Below are positions 49,337-57,739 of a stretch of DNA of 64,000 nucleotides, piece by piece. Source of the DNA: Candidatus Kryptoniota bacterium (GTDB lineage Bacteria; Bacteroidota; Ignavibacteria; Kryptoniales; Kryptoniaceae); NCBI GenBank assembly GCA_938074445.1, contig CALJEK010000031.1, positions 1 through 64,000 on the forward strand, read 5' to 3'. Position numbers and translations under genes: made by a program. The notes under the pieces are model-generated. The model saw only the letters and a program-made list of their open reading frames with translations, ran no database searches and was not told the origin of the DNA. Within the stretch, counting starts at the first letter, position 1. Every line of letters begins with the position of its first letter.

Positions 49337-49789
49337 TCATCTTACCTCAACATCGTTTGAGAGTTCATTTTTATCGTCGGGCTTTATCGGAAAATGTTGC
49401 GAAAGGATTTCGCCGATTTCGTCAAGCCCTTCCATAATTCCATCAAGATATTTACCTTGCTTAAATTGTTCAGCTATTTTATTCGCAATCTTCTGCCATG
49501 TTTCATTCTCAACTTTTTCATTTATCCCCTTGTCCGCAACTATTTGAAGTTTCCTCTCGGAAAGAAGTATATAAACGAGCACACCTGTTTGATCCCGTGT
49601 TTTATCCATTTCAAGTCTATAAAATTCCTTCACAGCCATATCAAAAACAGACATTTTTCTCTCAAGCAAGCTCCTCTTTTCGTGAATTGAAACTCTAATT
49701 TCACCACTTGTTCTTTTTTCTATCTGCGCAATCTTTTCAGAAATTTTTCTTAAATCTTCTTTCGTGAAAATATCTTTTACTTTGAGCAC
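49337..49789 (-). CDS. TPM domain protein
   Basis: TSGEIRVSIHEKR...TRDQTGVLVYILLSERKLQIVADKGINEKV. Confidence 0.85.
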   Translation of the reverse strand: MLKVKDIFTKEDLRKISEKIAQIEKRTSGEIRVSIHEKRSLLERKMSVFDMAVKEFYRLEMDKTRDQTGVLVYILLSERKLQIVADKGINEKVENETWQKIANKIAEQFKQGKYLDGIMEGLDEIGEILSQHFPIKPDDKNELSNDVEVR

Positions 49790-49811
49790 GCTATTTTAGA
49801 AACTTTGTTTT

Positions 49812-50606
49812 TTACCAGCTGCTGCTCGCCCCTCCACCTCCGAAGCTTCCACCTCCGCCAGACCAGCCACCACCGCTAAATCCACCACCTGATGACCACC
49901 CACCCCAGTATCCGCCACCTCTTCTTCTCTCACTCATTGAGCTCAACAACCAAAGCCATAACAAAGATGAATCATGCCCTTTTGAATGAACTGAATAATG
50001 CCTCACGTTCGCTATCATAGAACCAAAAAATGCCAACAAAACGAGACCAACTATAATAAGCGCAAGAATTGTTCCAACTTTTGTTTCTGCTTTTTTGCGT
50101 GGATCGGCTTTAAACTCACCTTTTGTCGCTGAAATTATAGCGTCAATCCCAGCGTCTATCCCACCGTAATAATCCCCTTGCCTAAATTTCGGACGCACTA
50201 TGTTCCTCAAAATCTGATCACACAAAGCATCTGGCAAAGCACCCTCAAGCCCATAGCCAACCTCAAGGCGCATTTTTCTATCTTGGATTGCTATCAAAAA
50301 AAGAACACCGTTATCCTTTCCAACTTGACCAAGTCTATTTTTCTCGACAACTTTGATCGAAAAATCTTCAAGGTCTTCGCCCTCAAGAGATGGAATGATC
50401 AAAATAGCAATCTGATTTGTTGTCTCGTTTTCAAACTTAGCAAGTTTATGCTCAAGCGCACTTATTTGCCCAGCAGTTAAAACTCCTGCTAAATCTGTCA
50501 CACGCTGCGTTAATTTAGGTATCTCGAGCTTAGCGAAGGCAAACGTAAAGCAAAACAGAAACAGTAAAGCCAAATAAAACCTTTTCACCAAAATGAATTC
50601 CTTCAC
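49812..50606 (-). CDS. TPM domain protein, YgcG-like, with Gly-rich C-terminus
   Basis: Signal peptide; RVTDLAGVLTAGQISALEHKLAKFENETTNQIAILIIPSLEGEDLEDFSI; tail GGGYWGGWSSGGGFSGGGWSGGGGSFGGGGASSSW. Confidence 0.9.
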   Translation of the reverse strand: MKEFILVKRFYLALLFLFCFTFAFAKLEIPKLTQRVTDLAGVLTAGQISALEHKLAKFENETTNQIAILIIPSLEGEDLEDFSIKVVEKNRLGQVGKDNGVLFLIAIQDRKMRLEVGYGLEGALPDALCDQILRNIVRPKFRQGDYYGGIDAGIDAIISATKGEFKADPRKKAETKVGTILALIIVGLVLLAFFGSMIANVRHYSVHSKGHDSSLLWLWLLSSMSERRRGGGYWGGWSSGGGFSGGGWSGGGGSFGGGGASSSW

Positions 50607-50625
50607 TTTATTTTCAATCTAACTG

Positions 50626-50647
50626 GGGGACTTTAATAAGTCCCCCT
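50626..50647 (-). terminator. Terminator downstream of the malic enzyme gene
   Basis: gggggactt-taat-aagtccccc dyad. Confidence 0.7.
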
Positions 50648-50655
50648 AGTTTCTA

Positions 50656-52944
50656 TTACCTGCCGTTAACTCTTTCTTTTTCAATTGCCTCAGCAACTGC
50701 TATAGCTGCCATATTTACGATCTCACTCACTTCAGCTCCCGTTTGAAGAACATGAACAGGCTTCTTCATTCCCATAAGAATTGGTCCAATCACATCGGCA
50801 CCGCCAATTCTATAAACAAGCTTATAAGCAATGTTTGCAGAGTTAAGGTCTGGGAATATCAAAACATTTGCTGGACCTTTACCTCTTAAAGCTGAAAACG
50901 GATACATCTCTTCTATTATCTCTGGGACAACTGCGGTGTCAGCCTGCATCTCACCATCAACTATAAGGTCTGGAGCTTTCTGCTTTACAATTTCAACCGC
51001 TTTCTTAACCTTCAAAGAGTATGAATTTTCCGTGCTTCCAAAATTGCTGAACGAAAGCAAAGCAACGACTGGTTCAATGTTAAATCTTTTTGCCGTTTCA
51101 GCAGATGCAATCGCTATCTCAGCAAGTTCCTCGGGAGTTGGATCAATGTTAACAGTTGTATCTGCAAAGAAAAATGTACCCTTCTTCGTTATCATAATAT
51201 AAAGTCCTGAAACCCGCGTAAATCTTTCATCCATTCTTATAATTTGAAGAGCTGGGCGAATTGTATCAGGATAGTGAGATGTCAAACCAGAAATCAATCC
51301 ATCGGCATCTCCCATTCTTACCATCATCGCGCCAAAATAATTTGGCAGAGCCATAATTTTACGAGCCTCTTTCAAAGTCACACCCTTACGTTGACGCAAG
51401 CGATAATACTCATAAACATATTCATCGAATTTCGGATATTTCAACGGCTCAACAATTTTAACATCTTTCAAACTAAGTTTATTTTCCTCAATCTTTTGCT
51501 TTATCAAGCTCTCTGAACCAATTAAAATTGGCTTCGCTATCCCTTCGTCAATCAAAATTTGACTTGCCTTCAAAATTTTTACTTCCTCGCCCTCTGGGAA
51601 AACAATTCGTTTTGGATTCTTCTTAGCAATTGCAAAGATTGGTCGCATAATCTCACGCGATATACCCAGGCGAACCTCAAGTTGATGTTTATACTCTTCC
51701 CAATCCGTAATTTGAACTCTTGCAACTCCACTTTCAATTGCAGCCTTTGCAACCGCTGGAGCAACCCATGTCAAAACACGCGGATCGAACGGCTTTGGAA
51801 TTATGTAACTTCTCCCAAACTCAAGTTTTTCCCCGCCGTAAGCGCGAATGACCGAGTCGGGGACATCCTGCTTTGCAAGTTGAGCAAGTGCCCTAGCTGC
51901 TGCAAGCTTCATCTCTTCATTTATCGCCTTCGCCCTAACATCAAGCGCGCCCCTGAAAATAAACGGAAAACCAAGAACATTGTTAACTTGATTCGGATAG
52001 TCCGACCGCCCAGTTGCCATTATTACATCATCGCGCGCTTCAATTGCGTCTTCATAACTTATCTCAGGGTCGGGATTTGCCATCGCGAAAACAATTGGAT
52101 TATCCGCCATTGTTTTCAACATTTCCTTAGTAACAACATTACCAATTGATAAGCCAACAAATACATCAGCTCCAACAAGCGCGTCTTTCAAAGTTGCACC
52201 ATCACCAAATCTTGTGGTCGCAAACTCTTCCTTGTATGGGTTCATACCTTCTTTTCTTCCCTTGTAAATGACACCTTTAGTATCGCACATAATTATGTTC
52301 TCTCTCTTAACGCCGAGAAGAACATAAAATCTTGCACATGCTATAGCAGATGCGCCCGCACCGTTGAAAACAACCACAACTTCATCAATTTTCTTTCCAG
52401 CAAGTTCAAGCGCGTTCAAAAGTGCAGCCCCACTTATGATTGCTGTCCCATGTTGATCATCGTGAAAAACCGGAATGCTCATTCTCCTCTTCAACTCCTC
52501 CTCAATATAAAAACATTCAGGTGCTTTAATATCTTCAAGATTAATTCCACCGAAAGTTGGTTCAAGAGCTGCAACTATCTCAATTATCTTGTCCGGGTCC
52601 TTTTCATTGATCTCAATATCAATCGCGTCAATATCGGCGAATTTTTTGAACAAAACCGCTTTCCCCTCCATAACAGGTTTTCCCGCAAGCGCTCCAATAT
52701 CTCCAAGTCCTAAAACCGCTGTGCCATTGGAAATTACCGCAACAAAATTTCCTTTCATAGTATACTCATACGCTAAATCCGGATTCTTATATATCTCTTT
52801 GCACGGCTCAGCTACTCCAGGAGTATAAGCAAGCGAGAGGTCCCTTTGTGTTAAACACGGCTTTGAAGGTATAATTTCAAGCTTACCTTTTCGTCCACTG
52901 CTGTGGTACTCGAGGGCTTCCTCGCGACGAATTTTGACTCCCAT
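50656..52944 (-). CDS. maeB: NADP-dependent malic enzyme with C-terminal phosphotransacetylase-like domain
   Basis: [37 protein letters not shown]-terminal PTA-like region ([49 protein letters not shown]). Confidence 0.95.
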   Translation of the reverse strand: MGVKIRREEALEYHSSGRKGKLEIIPSKPCLTQRDLSLAYTPGVAEPCKEIYKNPDLAYEYTMKGNFVAVISNGTAVLGLGDIGALAGKPVMEGKAVLFKKFADIDAIDIEINEKDPDKIIEIVAALEPTFGGINLEDIKAPECFYIEEELKRRMSIPVFHDDQHGTAIISGAALLNALELAGKKIDEVVVVFNGAGASAIACARFYVLLGVKRENIIMCDTKGVIYKGRKEGMNPYKEEFATTRFGDGATLKDALVGADVFVGLSIGNVVTKEMLKTMADNPIVFAMANPDPEISYEDAIEARDDVIMATGRSDYPNQVNNVLGFPFIFRGALDVRAKAINEEMKLAAARALAQLAKQDVPDSVIRAYGGEKLEFGRSYIIPKPFDPRVLTWVAPAVAKAAIESGVARVQITDWEEYKHQLEVRLGISREIMRPIFAIAKKNPKRIVFPEGEEVKILKASQILIDEGIAKPILIGSESLIKQKIEENKLSLKDVKIVEPLKYPKFDEYVYEYYRLRQRKGVTLKEARKIMALPNYFGAMMVRMGDADGLISGLTSHYPDTIRPALQIIRMDERFTRVSGLYIMITKKGTFFFADTTVNIDPTPEELAEIAIASAETAKRFNIEPVVALLSFSNFGSTENSYSLKVKKAVEIVKQKAPDLIVDGEMQADTAVVPEIIEEMYPFSALRGKGPANVLIFPDLNSANIAYKLVYRIGGADVIGPILMGMKKPVHVLQTGAEVSEIVNMAAIAVAEAIEKERVNGR

Positions 52945-53110
52945 AGTGGGTCCTCCTTTAAGGATTTGTTTTAAAGTTTTTAACTAAATAAAGGCAAGCA
53001 AGGTGCTTGTAAAAGCATATGTGGTTTTCCATAAAAACTCAAAGATTTATTTTTCGAGGTTAATTTACCAAAATTAAAGAAAACAGACAAGACCCCGCCG
53101 AATCAAGACT

Positions 53111-55813
53111 TTGAAAACTCGGAAAATGTTCTTTAAATTTAGATACGTCCAGAAACTTTTAAAAGTGAAAATGAGAGCCAAACTACTTATCGCCTCCTTA
53201 ACATCGCTCATTATTTTAGCACTTGAAACGGCAAAAATTCCATTCCTTGAAAATTTAGATTCATCCTTCAAACAGCTGAAGTTCACACTTCGCGGACAAC
53301 AACAGGTTGACACGTCAATTATCTTTCTTTATATCGATGATATCGCAATTCACACCCTTGGTGGTTACCCTTTGAAGCGAAGCTATTATGCGCTCCTTAT
53401 CGATTTGCTTACCCAATTAAATGTAAAAGCAATCGCATTTGACATACTTCTATTGGATAAAAACCCAGATTATCCAGAGAGAGACAATCTTCTCATTTCA
53501 ACAATAGAAAAATCAAAAAGAGTTTATCTTGGCGGAAGCTTTACAAATTTCGAAAAGTCAACTCACGATACGCTCCAACCTTCGAAAATTCTGCAGAAAT
53601 TTTTAATATCCTCAAATGATAAAAAATTAAATTTCCTTAAAGGCTCAAACTTCCTTGCACCATTCGATGAATTACTTCAAAGTTGCGCAGGGCTGGGTCA
53701 CCTAAACTACATCCAACGCGATTTCCCCGAAGAAATCCCATTGCTTGTTCAATTCGGGAAAAACCAATATCTGCCATCACTTTCGCTCGAACTCGCAAGA
53801 ATTTATTACGAAACCCCGAAAGATTCAGTGAAGATTTTTAAAGATGAAATTCAACTTGGAAACTTTAAAATCCCCACCAAAAACGGGAAAATACAGATAA
53901 ATTACAGCGGTGGAGTAGATGTTTTGAAAATGTATTCCGCTTTAGACTTTATAAAATCTTATGACGCGCTTAGATCTGGCTTTGAGCCGGAAATTAACCT
54001 TGGAGAGTTTAAAAATAAGATTGTGTTCATCGGAATTTTCAGCGATGTCCTTGGACAAACGCTCAAAAGCCCATTCCAAGATAAATTCCCCGCCACAGGG
54101 ATTCACATAATGACATTAAACACCATCATCCAAAGAAAATTTATATTTGAAACCACGCCAGTTTTTAACTTTGCCCTATCTTTAATTTTTTCAATCTTAA
54201 TTCTACAACTCATCTCGATGCGAAACTTTAAAAACATTTTTAGATTCGGGTTCTTCCCTATAACTGCGCTTTCACTATTCTTAGTGCTTGTCCTTTTCTC
54301 CTTCGCACTTGGAATTTCAATCCCAATTTACCCAATTCTTACCGCAATCGCATCAGCATTTCTGGGGATGCTCTATGTTTTTGAAATTGAAAGGAAGAAA
54401 ATGATTGAAATCGAGAACGAGAAAAAGAAAATTGAAGAAATGATAAAAGAAAAGGAATTGGAAATAATCGAACTACAAAGGGAGATTGAAAATTTAAAGG
54501 TTGCTGAAGATAAAGCAACTGCGCTCTCAAACCTTGAGAAAACTTACAATGAGATAAAAGAATTAACTTCTAAATTTGAAGACCTATCTGAATTCACCGA
54601 ACCTGAAAAAACGGAAAAGGCTGAGTTCGAAGGTATAGTTTATTCAAAGGGCGGAAAAATGGAAAAAATAATTTCAGATGTAAAGAAAGTTGCATCATCA
54701 GATGTGCCAATCCTGATAACGGGAGAAAACGGGGTTGGCAAAGAGCTAATCGCAATGGCTATACATAAATTAAGCAAAAGAAAAGATAAAAAATTCATCG
54801 CAATAAATTGTTCAGCAATACCAGAAACACTGCTTGAAAGTGAACTTTTCGGATATGAAAAAGGAGCCTTCACCGGAGCAACACAACAAAAAAGAGGGTT
54901 ACTTGAAACCGCCGATGGTGGGACGATCTTCCTCGATGAAATTGCAGAAACAAGCGAATCTTTTCAGGCGAAAATTTTAAGATTCCTTCAATCTGGAGAA
55001 TTTAATAGAGTCGGTGGAACTGAAACCTTAAAAGTTGACATTAGAATTATCGCTGCAACAAATCGCGATATCGAGAAAGCTATAAGAGAAGGTAAATTTA
55101 GAGAAGACCTTTATTATAGGTTAAATGTCGTCAGAATCCATATTCCACCTTTGCGCGATAGAAAGGAGGATATTCCTTTTCTCGTTGGATATTTTTTGAA
55201 AAAATTTAAAGCTGGTGATATGAAAGTTTCACACGGCGTTATGAACGCATTTTTAAATTACGAATGGCCCGGAAACGTTCGCCAACTTGAAAACGCCATA
55301 AAAAGGGCAATTATATTCGCAAAATCAGAAGATAGAAATCTAATCCAAATTAAAGATTTGCCCGAGGAAATCGCAAGAGTAGCAAGAGGAAAAGAAAATA
55401 TTGAGGAAAAAATTCTAAACTTACTTAAGGCGAAAAAATTCTCGCACAGTGCAATTTCTGAAACCGCCAGTGAACTTGGTTTGAACAGAGGGACTGTAAG
55501 TGAGTATCTCCGGGGAATATGCTTTAAAAATTTATACGAGTGTGAATTTGATATCGACAAAGCATCTGTGAAAATAGCTGGAAATGACGTCGAAGCTGTT
55601 GAAAAGATAAAGAAAAAAACCCTCGAATACATCCAAAACTTCATAGAAACCATCAACCAATGCAAATCTGAAGACGAAATCAAACCACTGATTAAACTAA
55701 AATACAAAAACCTTCCAATGAGATATCATTTTTACCTTGAGGAATTCGCTTTAAAATTTCGCCGAGGCGATCTCCCCTTGGAAAAATTAAATCTAAATGA
55801 TTGGAACCCCTAA
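53111..55813 (+). CDS. Membrane-bound CHASE2-sensor sigma54-interacting AAA+ transcriptional activator
   Basis: CHASE2-like periplasmic domain (DTSIIFLYIDDIAIHTLGGYPLKRSYYALLIDLLTQLNVKAIAFDIL), TM segments, coiled coil, AAA+ with GENGVGKEL, YEKGAFTGA, GGTIFLDEI, YEWPGNVRQLENA; C-terminal HTH (ISETASELGLNRGTVSEYLRG). Confidence 0.92.
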   Translation: MKTRKMFFKFRYVQKLLKVKMRAKLLIASLTSLIILALETAKIPFLENLDSSFKQLKFTLRGQQQVDTSIIFLYIDDIAIHTLGGYPLKRSYYALLIDLLTQLNVKAIAFDILLLDKNPDYPERDNLLISTIEKSKRVYLGGSFTNFEKSTHDTLQPSKILQKFLISSNDKKLNFLKGSNFLAPFDELLQSCAGLGHLNYIQRDFPEEIPLLVQFGKNQYLPSLSLELARIYYETPKDSVKIFKDEIQLGNFKIPTKNGKIQINYSGGVDVLKMYSALDFIKSYDALRSGFEPEINLGEFKNKIVFIGIFSDVLGQTLKSPFQDKFPATGIHIMTLNTIIQRKFIFETTPVFNFALSLIFSILILQLISMRNFKNIFRFGFFPITALSLFLVLVLFSFALGISIPIYPILTAIASAFLGMLYVFEIERKKMIEIENEKKKIEEMIKEKELEIIELQREIENLKVAEDKATALSNLEKTYNEIKELTSKFEDLSEFTEPEKTEKAEFEGIVYSKGGKMEKIISDVKKVASSDVPILITGENGVGKELIAMAIHKLSKRKDKKFIAINCSAIPETLLESELFGYEKGAFTGATQQKRGLLETADGGTIFLDEIAETSESFQAKILRFLQSGEFNRVGGTETLKVDIRIIAATNRDIEKAIREGKFREDLYYRLNVVRIHIPPLRDRKEDIPFLVGYFLKKFKAGDMKVSHGVMNAFLNYEWPGNVRQLENAIKRAIIFAKSEDRNLIQIKDLPEEIARVARGKENIEEKILNLLKAKKFSHSAISETASELGLNRGTVSEYLRGICFKNLYECEFDIDKASVKIAGNDVEAVEKIKKKTLEYIQNFIETINQCKSEDEIKPLIKLKYKNLPMRYHFYLEEFALKFRRGDLPLEKLNLNDWNP

Positions 55814-55842
55814 ACCCAGCAATTTTCAAGTAAAACCCAGCA
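55812..55842. repeat. Two direct copies of AAACCCAGCA, 21-bp period (candidate activator binding sites)
   Basis: aaacccagcaatttt at 55812 and aaacccagcatttta at 55833. Confidence 0.5.
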
Positions 55843-55884
55843 TTTTAACAGGAAATTCTACATTGAAAAACAATCAATTTTTTC

Positions 55885-55900
55885 TGGCATTACAGTTGTT
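55885..55900 (+). promoter_or_regulatory. Candidate sigma54 (-24/-12) promoter
   Basis: TGGCAT-TACAG-TTGTT compared with consensus TGGCAC-N5-TTGCW; correct 12-bp GG-to-G register. Confidence 0.5.
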
Positions 55901-55950
55901 TTATATATAAGTGTGAACGCAAAAACAAAACAAAATTTAAGGTTGTCGCC

Positions 55951-56750
55951 ATGCTAAAAAAATTATTTCTCCTCGGCTTAATTTCGATTGCAATTATAAT
56001 CAAATTATAATCAATGGATGCACAAAAGGAACAGAGCCATCAGAAACAACCGCAGTCCCAATTGAACTCAAAGCAGTAGGTGAAACATCGGGAAATATAA
56101 CCTTTGCAAAAGCAGCTGGTCAAGTTGACTCAATAAAGATTGATTTCGCTATACTTGTTCTCCGATGGATTCAATTTAAACAAAATATCGACACTGTTAA
56201 AGAAGACTCCCTCTGGGATGACCACGATATGAATAGGATGCGGGAAAAGATGAGGAAAATGGATAATGACCCAACTATAAGATTTAAAGGACCCTTTTTC
56301 GTAACATTGAGAAATAATGAACCGACGCCGATTGCTGTTGATAGCCTTCCACCCGGAAATTACAATGGTATCAAATTTAAAGTTCACGCTATTGTCCCCT
56401 ACGATTTACAGGTAAATCCCGCAGTTCCAGACTCGTTCCTCGGCAAGAGCATTTATGTTAAGGGTCAAATCTATCAAAATGGCGCATGGAAAGAATTCAT
56501 CTTTACAACCGGAAAGGTTAACACCGAGTTCAAGATCAAAGGAGATTTCACAATTACGGAAACGGATAGAAATATCCCGTACGTACTTGTTTTCGATTTG
56601 AATTCCTGGTTCATAGAATTGAATACAGGGAGATTACTTGATCCGAATGACCCTGGAGATCAGGGTAAGATAATAAGCAACATCGTTGCTTCATTGAAAA
56701 ACAAAGCGCGCGGTGGTAAGGATAGAAATAGAGATGGCAAACCAGATTGA
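55951..56750 (+). pseudogene. Lipoprotein gene frameshifted in its signal peptide by an 11-bp tandem duplication
   Basis: Frame 1 MLKKLFLLGLISIAIIIKL* ends at 56008-56010. Deleting one aattataatca copy restores MLKKLFLLGLISIAIIINGC-TKGTEPSETTAV..., open to TGA at 56750. Confidence 0.8.
55992..56014. repeat. Exact 11-bp tandem duplication aattataatca x2 (plus 1 nt)
   Basis: aattataatcaaattataatcaa read directly. Confidence 0.97.
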
Positions 56751-56773
56751 GCGCTGAGGGCGCAGTTCACCCA

Positions 56774-56809
56774 GTGCAAGTCCCGGGCTATCCGGGCTTG
56801 CACTTTTTT
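56774..56809 (+). terminator. Rho-independent terminator
   Basis: gtgcaag-t-cccgg-gctat-ccggg-cttgcac followed by tttttt. Confidence 0.9.
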
Positions 56810-56854
56810 GTTTGAAATTATAATTTGATTGTGAAAGACACAGAATAGCAGAAA

Positions 56855-57739
56855 ATGAGAAAGGTCTTTTACATAATAATCGCCTTAGCATTGATAGGAT
56901 GCGGTAAAAACTCGCTGATAATAACGCCAGAAGAAGATGAAAAACTTAATGTCGAGGTTATTTACCTTGACGAAACTGAGCCAGTTGTTGAGTTTCTTAA
57001 TTCAGCACAAACTGGTCTTTTAACATCCGAGATGATGAATTCTATGGGTTTAATCGTGTTAAGCTACTCTCAGTTTGTTTCCGAATTAGGCAATAAATAT
57101 GACACAACCTTAGCTTATGCACTTTTTCGCGATGCCCAATCCCCGCCAATAATTATGGGACGCTGGCGTGAAAGGAAAGGGCTTGACATTGGGGATCTTT
57201 ACCTCGAAAATATAAAACTTGAAAAATCACAGAGAAAAATTAAAATTCCATCGCAACACCCAAGAGTTGACCCAAGCTACGGTGTGGAGTATAAGTTTAA
57301 AGCGACAAACTTTGAGTTCAAACACTCCGCAAAACATAAATTTAAAATTATCACTAAATCAGGTAGCGAATTTTTCTTTGAATTAGATACACCTGACAAA
57401 AAAGAGATTGACGACTTACCGAAATACGACGGTGAAAACTTAAAATTTAAATTTAAATTAAAAACTGACACCTTGACCATAGTTATAAACGTTCCCTTAC
57501 CAGGTGAAGATGAGTTTACTATGAAGCCAGTCATAATGTTAAAATTTAAAAACTTGAATAGCCCCAAAGTTCAGATCGGTTCCGAAATTTTAAGGCTTAT
57601 ACCGGATGAATACAAGCAAAATTATCTTATATTCAGCATAGTTCAAAAATATCAAAAAAGTGTAAATGTTCCTGGCTATTCAGAAAATGCCGTCGCTTTC
57701 GTGTCATCAACACTTTATTTTAAAGTGAAGTTAAGATGA
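56855..57739 (+). CDS. Lipoprotein of unknown function
   Basis: MRKVFYIIIALALIGCGKN lipobox; no family recognised. Confidence 0.75.
   Translation: MRKVFYIIIALALIGCGKNSLIITPEEDEKLNVEVIYLDETEPVVEFLNSAQTGLLTSEMMNSMGLIVLSYSQFVSELGNKYDTTLAYALFRDAQSPPIIMGRWRERKGLDIGDLYLENIKLEKSQRKIKIPSQHPRVDPSYGVEYKFKATNFEFKHSAKHKFKIITKSGSEFFFELDTPDKKEIDDLPKYDGENLKFKFKLKTDTLTIVINVPLPGEDEFTMKPVIMLKFKNLNSPKVQIGSEILRLIPDEYKQNYLIFSIVQKYQKSVNVPGYSENAVAFVSSTLYFKVKLR

Noticed and set aside
51559-52149. 196-aa plus-strand ORF opposite maeB
   Set aside because: Antisense shadow ORF; low-complexity translation and no family signal.
50656-52944. Malic enzyme with PTA-like domain as a novel fusion
   Set aside because: This architecture is the known MaeB type and is widespread.
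56797-56815. Second sigma54-like element (TTGCAC-TTTTT-TGTTT) upstream of 56855
   Set aside because: Lacks the invariant GG and the -12 register is off by one; it is the terminator arm plus T-run.
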